From contig JALDQW010000001.1 of NCBI GenBank assembly GCA_031316255.1, forward strand, positions 3,319,485-3,383,484: a stretch of 64,000 nucleotides of DNA, given 5' to 3'. A program made the position numbers and the translations under genes. The notes beneath the pieces are model-generated. The model saw only the letters and a list, made by a program, of their open reading frames with translations, was not told the origin of the DNA and did not search any database. This DNA is from Nitrosomonas sp. (lineage in GTDB: Bacteria > Pseudomonadota > Gammaproteobacteria > Burkholderiales > Nitrosomonadaceae). Numbering within the stretch: position 1 is the first letter of the stretch; each line of letters starts with the position of its first letter. Positions 35,312 to 44,124 of this stretch are shown in pieces.

Positions 35312-37327
35312 ATGAATAAAAACCGGATTTATATTAAACTGAGCAGGAAATACAGCACTGCAACTCATCGGTTATACCGCTATATTGGCTGTATTCTTTG
35401 GATTATTTTTTTCCTGATCAGTTCAAATGCTCTGGCGGACGATAAAAAACACGATTTAGCCGGTGCGTCACTGGAAGAACTCCTAAACTTTGAACTGATT
35501 ACCGCATCAAAAATTGCCCGCCAGGTCAGCGATGCGCCCTCCGCTGTCAGCATTGTCACCGCAGATGATATCAAGGCTTACGGTTACCGCACGTTGGGTG
35601 AAATTCTAAACAGCATGCGGGGACTCAATATTACCTATGATCGCGCCTATGATTTTTTAGGCGGGCGTGGTTTCAGCAGTCCCGGGGAATACAGCGGCCG
35701 CATCATGTTGCTCATCGACGGCATGCAAGCCAATGACAACGTATATAACCAGGCTTATTTCGATCATAGCGGCCTGATCGATACCGAACTCATTGAACGC
35801 GTTGAATATGTGCCCGGACCGGGTTCTGTAGCTTACGGAAATAATGCTTTTTTCGGTATCGTCAATATCATCACCAAGAAAGGCGCCGATTTTAACGGCG
35901 CTCAGGCGGCGGTGTCAGCTGGCAGTTTTCTGACCGGCAAAACCAGATTGACATTTGGTAAACAATTTTCCAATGATGTGGATTTACTGCTATCCGCATC
36001 GGGTTTGACAAGCCGAGGACAGAATTTTTATTTTCCCGAATTTGATAACGGTGATCCGCTCAATAATAACGGTATAGCGCGTCGCCAGGACGGACAGAAT
36101 AACCAGCGGTTTTTTGCCAAATTGCAAGGAAGAAACTGGCTTTTCGAAGCCGGTCACTCCCGCCGTCATAAGGATATACCGACCGCACCCTATGGCGCTG
36201 ATTTCAATACCCACTATTTTTATACGGACACCAACAAATTTGTTGCAGGCCAATATCATATTGATCTCAGCGACCACCTTAAACTGTCATTACTGACAGA
36301 CTTCAGCGATTATCGCTATCATGGGAATTCCCTGTATAGCGGCGAATACTGGGCGGATGAATCCATTGGCCGGCGATGGGGCACCGAAGCGAAATTCTCT
36401 GGCAACTGGTTCGATTTCCATAAAATAATTTTTGGCGTCGCCTTCCGCGATGATTTTCAACGCAAAATCATCACTCCCGCCGCATCTTCAGACCATGGCC
36501 GCCAAACGGTAAGCGTATACGCCCAGAATGAATTTACCTTACGCAATAATCTTTGGCTCAATCTAGGTGTAAGAAACGATTATTTCACGGATGATGGCAA
36601 TGCGGTATCCCCCCGTTTTGCATTAATCTACGAACCCCTGCCGGAACACTTTGTCCGCTTGTCCTATAGTCGCGCGCACCGAACGCCGACCGCATTTGAA
36701 AAATTTTATACCGACGGTGAATTTCTCTTACCCAATCCGAATTTAAAGATCGAACATGTCAATGCGGCTGAGTTGGTATTGGAGCGGCGCTGGAGCAATC
36801 AATCCAGGATACTTGCATCGTTTTATCATCAAACGACTGTAAAACCCATTCAGAGCACCCCGTATAGTTCCGATTTTGTACAGTACCTGAATACCAATGG
36901 TGCACGCGCCAGAGGTCTGGAAATAGAAGCCGAGCACCATTGGCGTAATAACATGCGTATCCGCGCCAGTTATGCCTTTCAGGATTCCGAAGATGGCGCA
37001 GGCAACTGGGCGATCAATTCTCCGCGTCATTTAGGTAAATTCAACTTCACTGCACCCGTTTATGGAGACTTATTTCGCACAGGCGTTGAGGTTCAGGTGG
37101 TTTCACGCCGCAAAACACATTTGGGCAACACCATTGGCGGCTTTGCGATTGCAAATGCCACGCTGAGTACTAACCGCCTGATACCCAATCTGGATATTTC
37201 CTTCACAATTCGTAATTTATTCAATACGAATTATGTTCATGTGGCGCCTGATTACAATACGCCACTTTCGACAATCGCACAGGATAGCCGAAATTATTGG
37301 CTGCAATTGACGTATGAATTTAAGTGA
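35312..37327 (+). CDS. TonB-dependent outer membrane receptor
   Basis: This 671-residue protein has a long signal sequence ending near SSNALADDKK, a plug domain (SAVSIVTADDIKAYGYRTLG, MLLIDGMQANDNVYNQ, IERVEYVPGPGSVAYGNNAF) and a beta-barrel ending in an aromatic-rich strand (NYWLQLTYEFK). The TonB box region is not obvious. The ligand is unknown; siderophore, vitamin or heme are all possible. The gene overlaps the next (yfiR-like) by 14 bp, linking the receptor to c-di-GMP signalling. Receptor-YfiR-GGDEF operons are seen in several proteobacteria. Confidence 0.9.
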   Translation: MNKNRIYIKLSRKYSTATHRLYRYIGCILWIIFFLISSNALADDKKHDLAGASLEELLNFELITASKIARQVSDAPSAVSIVTADDIKAYGYRTLGEILNSMRGLNITYDRAYDFLGGRGFSSPGEYSGRIMLLIDGMQANDNVYNQAYFDHSGLIDTELIERVEYVPGPGSVAYGNNAFFGIVNIITKKGADFNGAQAAVSAGSFLTGKTRLTFGKQFSNDVDLLLSASGLTSRGQNFYFPEFDNGDPLNNNGIARRQDGQNNQRFFAKLQGRNWLFEAGHSRRHKDIPTAPYGADFNTHYFYTDTNKFVAGQYHIDLSDHLKLSLLTDFSDYRYHGNSLYSGEYWADESIGRRWGTEAKFSGNWFDFHKIIFGVAFRDDFQRKIITPAASSDHGRQTVSVYAQNEFTLRNNLWLNLGVRNDYFTDDGNAVSPRFALIYEPLPEHFVRLSYSRAHRTPTAFEKFYTDGEFLLPNPNLKIEHVNAAELVLERRWSNQSRILASFYHQTTVKPIQSTPYSSDFVQYLNTNGARARGLEIEAEHHWRNNMRIRASYAFQDSEDGAGNWAINSPRHLGKFNFTAPVYGDLFRTGVEVQVVSRRKTHLGNTIGGFAIANATLSTNRLIPNLDISFTIRNLFNTNYVHVAPDYNTPLSTIAQDSRNYWLQLTYEFK

Positions 37328-37859
37328 CGGGAAGTCTATATACTGCTTGCTGTTATTCCTGTCTTTGTTTTTAGGCTGGACAGCCGACTCTGTTGGGCAA
37401 CAGAAATCTTTTCCCGAATATGCTATGAAAGCGGCATTTATCTATAACTTTACGGTTTTTACACGGTGGCCGGAATATTCAGAAAACACATTGACGATTT
37501 GTACGATGCATTCTGACCGTTTGCGCGAAGAACTTCAACAGTTTGCTTCCAAAGTGACGCAAGACGATAAAAAAATTGTGATTCAGAAAATCACCCGTAA
37601 CCAGGGTGTAGCGCAGTGCCAGGTCATATTTCTTTCCGAAGAAGACATAGCGCAAATTCCAGCTATTTTAACGATGACACAGAATCATCCGGTCTTGACT
37701 GTAACGGATATTCCCGGCTGGACGGAAAAAGGAATAATTATCGGGATGAATATTCAGAATCAACGCATTGTTTTTGAAATTAATTTGCAATCCGCTCAGC
37801 AGGCCGGATTGCAACTCAGTTCAAAATTGCTGAACCTGGCAAGAAAGGTATATAAATAA
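37314..37859 (+). CDS. YfiR/DUF4154 family periplasmic protein
   Basis: This 181-residue protein has a signal peptide (YCLLLFLSLFLGWTADSVG) and the YfiR core: YAMKAAFIYNFTVFTRWPE, then CQVIFLSEEDIAQIP and GIIIGMNIQNQRIVFEINLQ, where IxFExN is diagnostic. In Pseudomonas, YfiR represses the diguanylate cyclase YfiN in the periplasm. The adjacent cyclase/phosphodiesterase has a CHASE8-type periplasmic domain like YfiN, supporting the same pairing. It starts inside the end of the TonB receptor gene and lies 12 bp before the next gene. Confidence 0.88.
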   Translation: MNLSDGKSIYCLLLFLSLFLGWTADSVGQQKSFPEYAMKAAFIYNFTVFTRWPEYSENTLTICTMHSDRLREELQQFASKVTQDDKKIVIQKITRNQGVAQCQVIFLSEEDIAQIPAILTMTQNHPVLTVTDIPGWTEKGIIIGMNIQNQRIVFEINLQSAQQAGLQLSSKLLNLARKVYK

Positions 37860-37871
37860 ATCTGTCAAAAC

Positions 37872-39920
37872 ATGTCATTACTACGCAACTCCAGTATTGG
37901 AAAAAAACTACTGATAATAAACATTGCATCAATGAGTGTTGCCATGTTTATCCTGGTGTTAAGTATTATTACAGTGATGTTTTTCAGCAGCAGAAATAGT
38001 CTTTCAGAGGATGTAAAGAATCAAGCCCACATACTGGGCGAAAGCCTGGCGCCGGCAATATTGTTTAACGATATTAAAACCGCCAAAGCGTTGTTTGCTG
38101 CTTTACCGCCCTATATCGAGTATGTAACAGTACTGGACCAGTACGGAATAGAATTCATCTCATATACCCAGAATACCGTTGCTTCTAATACTGATATAAC
38201 ATCAACGCTTGAAAGATATTTTTCAGAAGTGTACATTGACTATCCAATTGTCCTGAACAATCGGGAAGTGGGACTGATACAGATCAGCGCGTCATTGGAC
38301 AAAATATACGGCCAGCTTGCCAAATTCCTACTGTTTACCCTGTTCTCACTATTGTTGTCGAGCACGCTCGGCATTTTGATGCTCAGGCATTTGCAGACCT
38401 ATTTAATCAGTCCCATCGTAGGGCTTACAAAATCGATGCGGCTGATATCCAGTACGGATAATTATTCCTTACGGTTTCATCTCGACAACAAGGATGAACT
38501 GGGAGAACTGGCATCCGGTTTTAACACCATGCTGAACAAAATCCAGTCTCATCAGGTGAAGCTTGACGCCGAACTCGTTCGCCGCAGGGAGGCTGAAGAT
38601 CGCCTGCAGCAACTGGCTTTCTACGATAACGTCACACATTTGCCCAATCGTCACTTTTTTAAAGAAAGACTGGAGAATGTCGTGATTTCGACGCTGAGAC
38701 ATAACACCAGTTGCTGCGTCATACTCATTGATCTTGATGATTTTAAAAATGTAAATGATACGCTTGGTCACCATGTTGGCGATGAGTTATTAAAGGCCGT
38801 AGCCGAACGGCTCGGCAAGGAACTACGCGGCAGTGATGCTTTGTGCCGTATAGGCGGCGACGAATTCGCGATGATACTTGATCATACCGATGATATCTCG
38901 CAGGTCGAATATATCGCCAACAGAATGATCAAATTACTTTCTCAGCCATTTATGTTGCAGGGACAGGAAGTATTTATTGGCGCAAGTATAGGCGCAAGTT
39001 TCTGTCCCGCCGATGCCTCCGACATACCGACATTACTCCGGAATGCGGATAATGCGATGTATAGCGCCAAGAATCGCGGTAAAAATCATTTCCTGATGTA
39101 TAAACCGGACATGGATCATAAGAGCATGAAACGTTTCACACTGGAAAACGCATTACGGCGCGCTCTGGAACTTAAAGAAATATTTTTGCTGTATCAACCG
39201 CTTATACAAATTGGCACAAACAAAATAGTAGGATTCGAAGTACTGGTGCGCTGGAACAACCCCGAACTCGGAATTGTACAGCCCGCAGACTTTATCCCGA
39301 TTGCCGAAGAAACCGGGCTCATCATACCCATCGGCGAACATGTTTTTTATGAAGCCTGCTTACAGGGTAAACACTGGCGGGAAAACTTCGGATTCGAGGG
39401 TACAATCAGTGTAAATCTGTCGGGACGGCAATTATTAAAGCACGACATTGTTGAACGCATAGTCGAAATCGCACAAACGGCTGAATGGCCCTATCATTTA
39501 TTAAATCTCGAATTAACCGAAAGCATTTTGATGGATCATTCCAAGGAGACTTTCGATAAACTGGAAGCGCTCAATAATCTGGGGTTCTCGATATCAATTG
39601 ACGACTTCGGCACGGGTTATTCATCCATGAGCTATCTTAAACGTTATCCTATCAACACACTGAAAATCGACCGCAGCTTTATTTCCGATCTACCCTACGA
39701 TACCAATGATGTTGCCATTTCAAAGGCAATTATTGCATTGGGTCAAAGCCTGAGCATGAAAATTGTCGCGGAAGGCGTTGAAACACGGGAGCAACTGGAT
39801 TTCCTGAAAAAACATGGCTGCAACTTTGCACAAGGGTTCTTCTATAGCAAACCAATGTCCCCCGAACAGGTTGAGGATTTTATTTCAGCCCGGCATGAGC
39901 TTTGTATTGAAAAAGGGTGA
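37872..39920 (+). CDS. CHASE8-HAMP-GGDEF-EAL c-di-GMP enzyme
   Basis: This 682-residue membrane protein has two TM segments (about 14-36, 155-175) around a CHASE8-like periplasmic domain (AHILGESLAPAILFNDIKTA), a HAMP region, a GGDEF domain with an intact motif IGGDEF and inhibitory-site RGSD five residues before CRIGGDEF, and an EAL domain with EVL in place of EAL, NLELTESILMD, DDFGTGYSSM and the catalytic EGVET. Both activities look possible, though the EVL variant makes the phosphodiesterase uncertain. It is the effector of the receptor/YfiR pair. Confidence 0.9.
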   Translation: MSLLRNSSIGKKLLIINIASMSVAMFILVLSIITVMFFSSRNSLSEDVKNQAHILGESLAPAILFNDIKTAKALFAALPPYIEYVTVLDQYGIEFISYTQNTVASNTDITSTLERYFSEVYIDYPIVLNNREVGLIQISASLDKIYGQLAKFLLFTLFSLLLSSTLGILMLRHLQTYLISPIVGLTKSMRLISSTDNYSLRFHLDNKDELGELASGFNTMLNKIQSHQVKLDAELVRRREAEDRLQQLAFYDNVTHLPNRHFFKERLENVVISTLRHNTSCCVILIDLDDFKNVNDTLGHHVGDELLKAVAERLGKELRGSDALCRIGGDEFAMILDHTDDISQVEYIANRMIKLLSQPFMLQGQEVFIGASIGASFCPADASDIPTLLRNADNAMYSAKNRGKNHFLMYKPDMDHKSMKRFTLENALRRALELKEIFLLYQPLIQIGTNKIVGFEVLVRWNNPELGIVQPADFIPIAEETGLIIPIGEHVFYEACLQGKHWRENFGFEGTISVNLSGRQLLKHDIVERIVEIAQTAEWPYHLLNLELTESILMDHSKETFDKLEALNNLGFSISIDDFGTGYSSMSYLKRYPINTLKIDRSFISDLPYDTNDVAISKAIIALGQSLSMKIVAEGVETREQLDFLKKHGCNFAQGFFYSKPMSPEQVEDFISARHELCIEKG

Positions 39921-40069
39921 CAATTACTAAAGACAAAAGGTGTTAAAGAATCTTTAGTGCATTTAGCCGAAACGGGGCTCAACAACAGCTGCCCACGCAT
40001 TCTGAATACGTCCAGAAAAAATACCAGACTGCCATGACGCATCGGATCATGTTGCCGCATAGGTCATGA

Positions 40070-43000
40070 TCAGGTCATGAAGGGCTTGATACGTGTGATT
40101 TCCTGGTCAGTGCAATTGTCTTGTGGAAGGTAAAAACGCGTGAGGTAGAAGCGCCCTCCCGATCTGCGGATTCCGATATTATTTCCACTCAGTATATTTT
40201 GGGGTTGCTGGGTAAAATTCATACCGGCGGCGGCCAGGGGCACATGCTGATCGATCAGGTTGCTGACTTCGTTGATTCCGGTTCCTTCGTTAAACATGCT
40301 GCTGGTATTACTACGGTCTATATTGTTGTCCTGCATGTTGTAATACTTGAAAGTATGACCGGAAACAATGTGATTGCGGCGATTGTCTACCACATCAACC
40401 GTAACCGCAGCAGGATTGCCATTGATCTGTACCTGACAATTGACCGTATGCCAGACGTTGTCCTGGTGATATGCGATGTTCTGCTCACGGTATTGATAGT
40501 CACGCAGGTGATCGCGGCCAAACTTACTGAGGATACTGATATAGTTCATGCGGCTGCCATGTCCCACGCCGTTCAAACCCAGCACAAAGTTTCGCAGCGC
40601 ACCGCGCCCTTTCGATGCCGCAGGGGTGATCAATGCCTTGGCCAATGCCTGCTTTTCCTGCACGGTCAGAATATTGTTCGTTTCAAGCCCGGCCTGCGCT
40701 TCTCCCGAGCGCGTTACAATACTGCCAGGATGCCGTTGCCATTGATCGGAGTATTTTCTGATAAAATCACGTTTGTCTTTCCAGTTGATGAGGTATTGCA
40801 GGTTATTGGTCATCAAACCGGTGAAACCGCCGTCATCCAGCGCATGACCGCCGGTGAGGAGGCGGTTGGTCAGATTTGCGGTTTGGCCTGAAGACAGCCC
40901 GCCGGCAACAAATCCTTGCATTGCCTGTTGAATGGTTACAGGTTGCAGAATGTTGAGCGCATTGAAACACTGCGCGATATTGTCCGGCAGCATCGCTACA
41001 AGTGCGTGCCGGTATTTTTCCTGTCCGAGCGTGCCGACAGCGTTTGTGATGTTGCCACCATTGGCGGCTTTTAACAACTTGCTCATATGGCCCTGCCCGA
41101 TATGGCCTGCGGCATAGGCGCAAATGTCACCGATAGTGAGCAGGCCGAGAATCGCATTCTTCTTGTCATCGGAGTTAAACTTGGCATTGATAATACCGAG
41201 GGTCTGCACGTTCTGACCGGCAAGTGTGGGTACGGAAGCAACGCCGAAAACCGATAGATCGTTGGTGAGCTGCACGCTAATACCGGCGACATTGAGTAAC
41301 TGGACATATGCCGCCGCATTCAGATTGCCCACACCTGTTTCGACTGAGGCGCCGTCACAGTCTGGTTGAATCAACCAGTCGATGTGGTTTGCAAAATTCG
41401 GCGTCTGGCTCAAGGCATGAAGGGTATTGGCGCCAAGCCCGCCTGTGAGCTTCTCCGCCATCCGCATTTGTTGATACAAATTGGTGATAACATTTCCGAT
41501 GGCAAGGATTTCTCCGCCATTGAGGTTGATTAATTGATTAATCCCCGCACGGGAAAAACCACGAACGGCGTGCACCGTCGTGGCGGGCAGTCCGCCGTTG
41601 GCGAGCAGATTATGATAGAAAGCAAATTGCGGCCCCAGGCGATAGATTGTCTCGGTATAGGTCTGAATAGTCGCGCCGCCGAAGCAATTGCGCATGCCGT
41701 GAATCTGCGTGGGGCTGAAGTCATTCAGTAACGCAGCATAAAACGGTTGACCGAGGACCGCAACGGCAGCGGTCACTTCCAGGGCGTTGGCGGCGAAAAG
41801 CAGTTTGCCCATTTTTCCCGCGCCAATCGCACCGTTAGCATAGGCGTTCAGCGTAGGGATATCCAGTGTCTGGGCGATCTGTTGCTTTTTCCGGGGCGTA
41901 TTAAACTTTGTACAGAGTGTGCGTACCTGGGCGTCCGAAATCACAGCAAGCGCGGGCATCGCAGCAAGCCCGAAACCCGTGGCAGCATTGGTTTCCTGTG
42001 CTGTCAGCGTGCCGACGTTCAACAGATTGACATAATGCCGGGGTGTTACGGTATTAATCGCGGCATCCATTGCCGCGCCCGGAATTGCAGCGTCAGCAAC
42101 CTTGCGGTAACAGTTGGCAAAACCGCCTTGTTGACAGAGTTGATACACCGTAATGGGTTGCAAGCCCGAACCCATTTTCTGACTCAACCGTAACTGAAGC
42201 AGTTTGTCGGTTACAACACTGGCGATAGTATTCATTTCGGCGACCGAACACCCCATCGCCATCGCATGCAGCGTTGAACCGAAACCTGCGAGCGCCCCGA
42301 TTTCATTGATCGTCAGTCCATAATCAAGCAGGTCACAGTACAAATCAAAATTTCTGGTACCCATCTGGTTGATCACGGACATCGATCCGGTCAGAGCGCC
42401 GGGAAATTGACTCAGCCACTCCATGTTATTGTAGGCTTCGTCGAGCGTTTGAGACCATTCATACACGTAATCCGCCAGAACGGTATTTGAGTGCTCGTCG
42501 AGGTACTCGTGATAAGGATCCGTTTGCGCACTTTCCCAATCCTCGTAATCATCCAGATAATCCCGGGTTGTTTTCTTTCCCTTGCCCAACTGAATCACCC
42601 ATTTGGGCTGGATTATCGTCAGGGTGCTGGCTGCACTTTCCGGATTCCGGTGTGATTTTGAGACTTGCGCAGCAGCGGTAGTTGCAGGTTGAATCGCATG
42701 TTTCATCTGCAGGGCTTTCGCGCCCATTGTATCGGCTTCGCGTTCCAGATCCGCATTATCGTTAATCGTTACTCCCCTGGTCTGCAATGTCGGCGTCACG
42801 CGTCCCTGCGCCTGCTGGACGACATGCCAGGCCTCATGCGGCAAATGCTTTTCCTGTCCCGCTGCAACGTGAATATCTGCTCCCCGGGTATACGCATGCG
42901 CATTGAGTTGTGCAGGCTTGTCCGAGTTGTAATGAACTTTGACGCCATCCAGCGATAGACCGGATAACCGCTCAATACCCTGCTTCAAATGACACGGCAG

Positions 43001-43348
43001 GCCGGTATTGTCTTGTTTCTGGGCAGGTGCGGTGGCCGGCTGAGCCGGCTTGAATATCCCTTGCGCAATCTGTGCGTCATTGATCCTGCGCTGAGCCGGA
43101 ACATGAAAAATCGCGGCCATATATTGCCGTTGCGCGTTCATGCGCGGACTACTGTGAATGTGTTCGATAAAGCGGCGTTGTGCGATGGCTCGCGGCGCAT
43201 TCTCCATAACCGCCAGCATGTGTATCTGGCTGACCCTGGATTTGCGATTATCAACAAAAGCCTGACTGACGGCGGATTTGGTACTGTGCAAATGACGTGC
43301 ATGGAAACTGTGTTGTCGATCGGTTCCTTTTGTAAGCGTTTGCTTCAT
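40070..43348 (-). CDS. Large DUF4157 protein, probable eCIS cargo/effector
   Basis: This 1092-residue protein has an N-terminal DUF4157 domain: LSGLSLDGVKVHYNSDKPAQ, then PHEAWHVVQQAQGRV with zinc-metallopeptidase HExxH (His171, Glu172, His175). DUF4157 is the domain most associated with eCIS cargo, and this genome carries an eCIS operon at 1-11189. Residues about 309-805 hold two diverged ~250-residue helical repeats (MEWLSQFPGAL... and TETIYRLGPQF...; shared LNLLNVG/LLNVAG and AYANGAIGAGKMGKLL/AYAAGHIGQGHMSKLL), with a third partial copy to about 870. The last ~210 residues are unrelated and may be the toxic domain. No signal peptide. Transcribed divergently from the TIR-SLOG pair. Confidence 0.8.
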   Translation of the reverse strand: MKQTLTKGTDRQHSFHARHLHSTKSAVSQAFVDNRKSRVSQIHMLAVMENAPRAIAQRRFIEHIHSSPRMNAQRQYMAAIFHVPAQRRINDAQIAQGIFKPAQPATAPAQKQDNTGLPCHLKQGIERLSGLSLDGVKVHYNSDKPAQLNAHAYTRGADIHVAAGQEKHLPHEAWHVVQQAQGRVTPTLQTRGVTINDNADLEREADTMGAKALQMKHAIQPATTAAAQVSKSHRNPESAASTLTIIQPKWVIQLGKGKKTTRDYLDDYEDWESAQTDPYHEYLDEHSNTVLADYVYEWSQTLDEAYNNMEWLSQFPGALTGSMSVINQMGTRNFDLYCDLLDYGLTINEIGALAGFGSTLHAMAMGCSVAEMNTIASVVTDKLLQLRLSQKMGSGLQPITVYQLCQQGGFANCYRKVADAAIPGAAMDAAINTVTPRHYVNLLNVGTLTAQETNAATGFGLAAMPALAVISDAQVRTLCTKFNTPRKKQQIAQTLDIPTLNAYANGAIGAGKMGKLLFAANALEVTAAVAVLGQPFYAALLNDFSPTQIHGMRNCFGGATIQTYTETIYRLGPQFAFYHNLLANGGLPATTVHAVRGFSRAGINQLINLNGGEILAIGNVITNLYQQMRMAEKLTGGLGANTLHALSQTPNFANHIDWLIQPDCDGASVETGVGNLNAAAYVQLLNVAGISVQLTNDLSVFGVASVPTLAGQNVQTLGIINAKFNSDDKKNAILGLLTIGDICAYAAGHIGQGHMSKLLKAANGGNITNAVGTLGQEKYRHALVAMLPDNIAQCFNALNILQPVTIQQAMQGFVAGGLSSGQTANLTNRLLTGGHALDDGGFTGLMTNNLQYLINWKDKRDFIRKYSDQWQRHPGSIVTRSGEAQAGLETNNILTVQEKQALAKALITPAASKGRGALRNFVLGLNGVGHGSRMNYISILSKFGRDHLRDYQYREQNIAYHQDNVWHTVNCQVQINGNPAAVTVDVVDNRRNHIVSGHTFKYYNMQDNNIDRSNTSSMFNEGTGINEVSNLIDQHVPLAAAGMNFTQQPQNILSGNNIGIRRSGGRFYLTRFYLPQDNCTDQEITRIKPFMT

Positions 43349-43602
43349 GCCATTCTCCAGAATTCAGCAGTTATTGCCCGTCGTCGCCAAACATACCACG
43401 ACAAACCTTGACGTGGAAATTATTTTTTTCCAGGCAGTTGTTGCCCTGTCAAAAGCCATGATTGTGTCGATTCAAAGTGTTAAAAATCATCAGCGCATTG
43501 CGGTCAGGCAATGACAAACAGTTTAATCCATCCCAGGTTTTGTGCTATCTTTAATTTGAGTCTATCAAACACATTTAGAGGCGTCCTTGAGAAGGAGTAG
43601 GC

Positions 43603-44124
43603 ATGGGTTTCAAGATTCAATCGCTTAATGTTAATTTGCCGTTTGGTCTCGGTGGCGCGAATATTGTCGTGACCGAAGCGCAACAAAAAGTGGCCTGGTC
43701 ATTGTACGTTGAACTGGCTACCCGTGTTGCCGGTGTCAAGCTCGAACCGGGTATGGGCTCGGCGCGCGAAGCGCTCGACTCCTTGTATTCATTGTTTGAA
43801 ACAACACGCGCCGTACTGCGAGCAGAAGGTCCGGGCGCCGCCAACGGGCCGGAATCGGTTGGTCCGATTGCCATTAATATTCTCAACAACGGGTTGCGGC
43901 CTTTTTTGACTCAATGGCATACGGCATTGAGCGATTTTGAAGACCGACAAAAAGAAGAGCAACGCAAGGAATTCGGCGGCAAAACCATTATCATTATTGA
44001 TGAATCCCGCTGGCCGGAACGCGAGTCTTTTTATCAGGCGCTGGAAGAAAACCGCCAGAGCATGCTGGAATATATTGAAATATTGGCGCGCATCGCCGGT
44101 GTATATCATGAACAATCGCAATAA
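43603..44124 (+). CDS. Unknown helical protein coupled to the TIR-SLOG gene
   Basis: This 173-residue protein (MGFKIQSLNVNLPFGLGGAN) starts with a beta segment and continues mostly helical (EAQQKVAWSLYVELATRVAG, EALDSLYSLFETTRAVLRAE, PFLTQWHTALSDFEDRQKEE). I recognise no family, no signal or TM segment. AAGGAG lies 5 bp before the ATG. Its last 17 bases overlap the start of the TIR-SLOG gene, so the two are translated together. It is likely a sensor, chaperone or regulator of the TIR enzyme; that is inference. Confidence 0.7.
   Translation: MGFKIQSLNVNLPFGLGGANIVVTEAQQKVAWSLYVELATRVAGVKLEPGMGSAREALDSLYSLFETTRAVLRAEGPGAANGPESVGPIAINILNNGLRPFLTQWHTALSDFEDRQKEEQRKEFGGKTIIIIDESRWPERESFYQALEENRQSMLEYIEILARIAGVYHEQSQ

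Noticed and set aside
40121-40891. Plus-strand frame of 256 codons
   Set aside because: It is the antisense shadow of the DUF4157 protein gene, without a ribosome site or recognisable domain.
43937-44107. N-terminal extension of the TIR-SLOG protein
   Set aside because: These codons lie inside the preceding gene in another frame and are rich in Lys/Arg/Ser; the ATG at 44108 fits gene overlap better.
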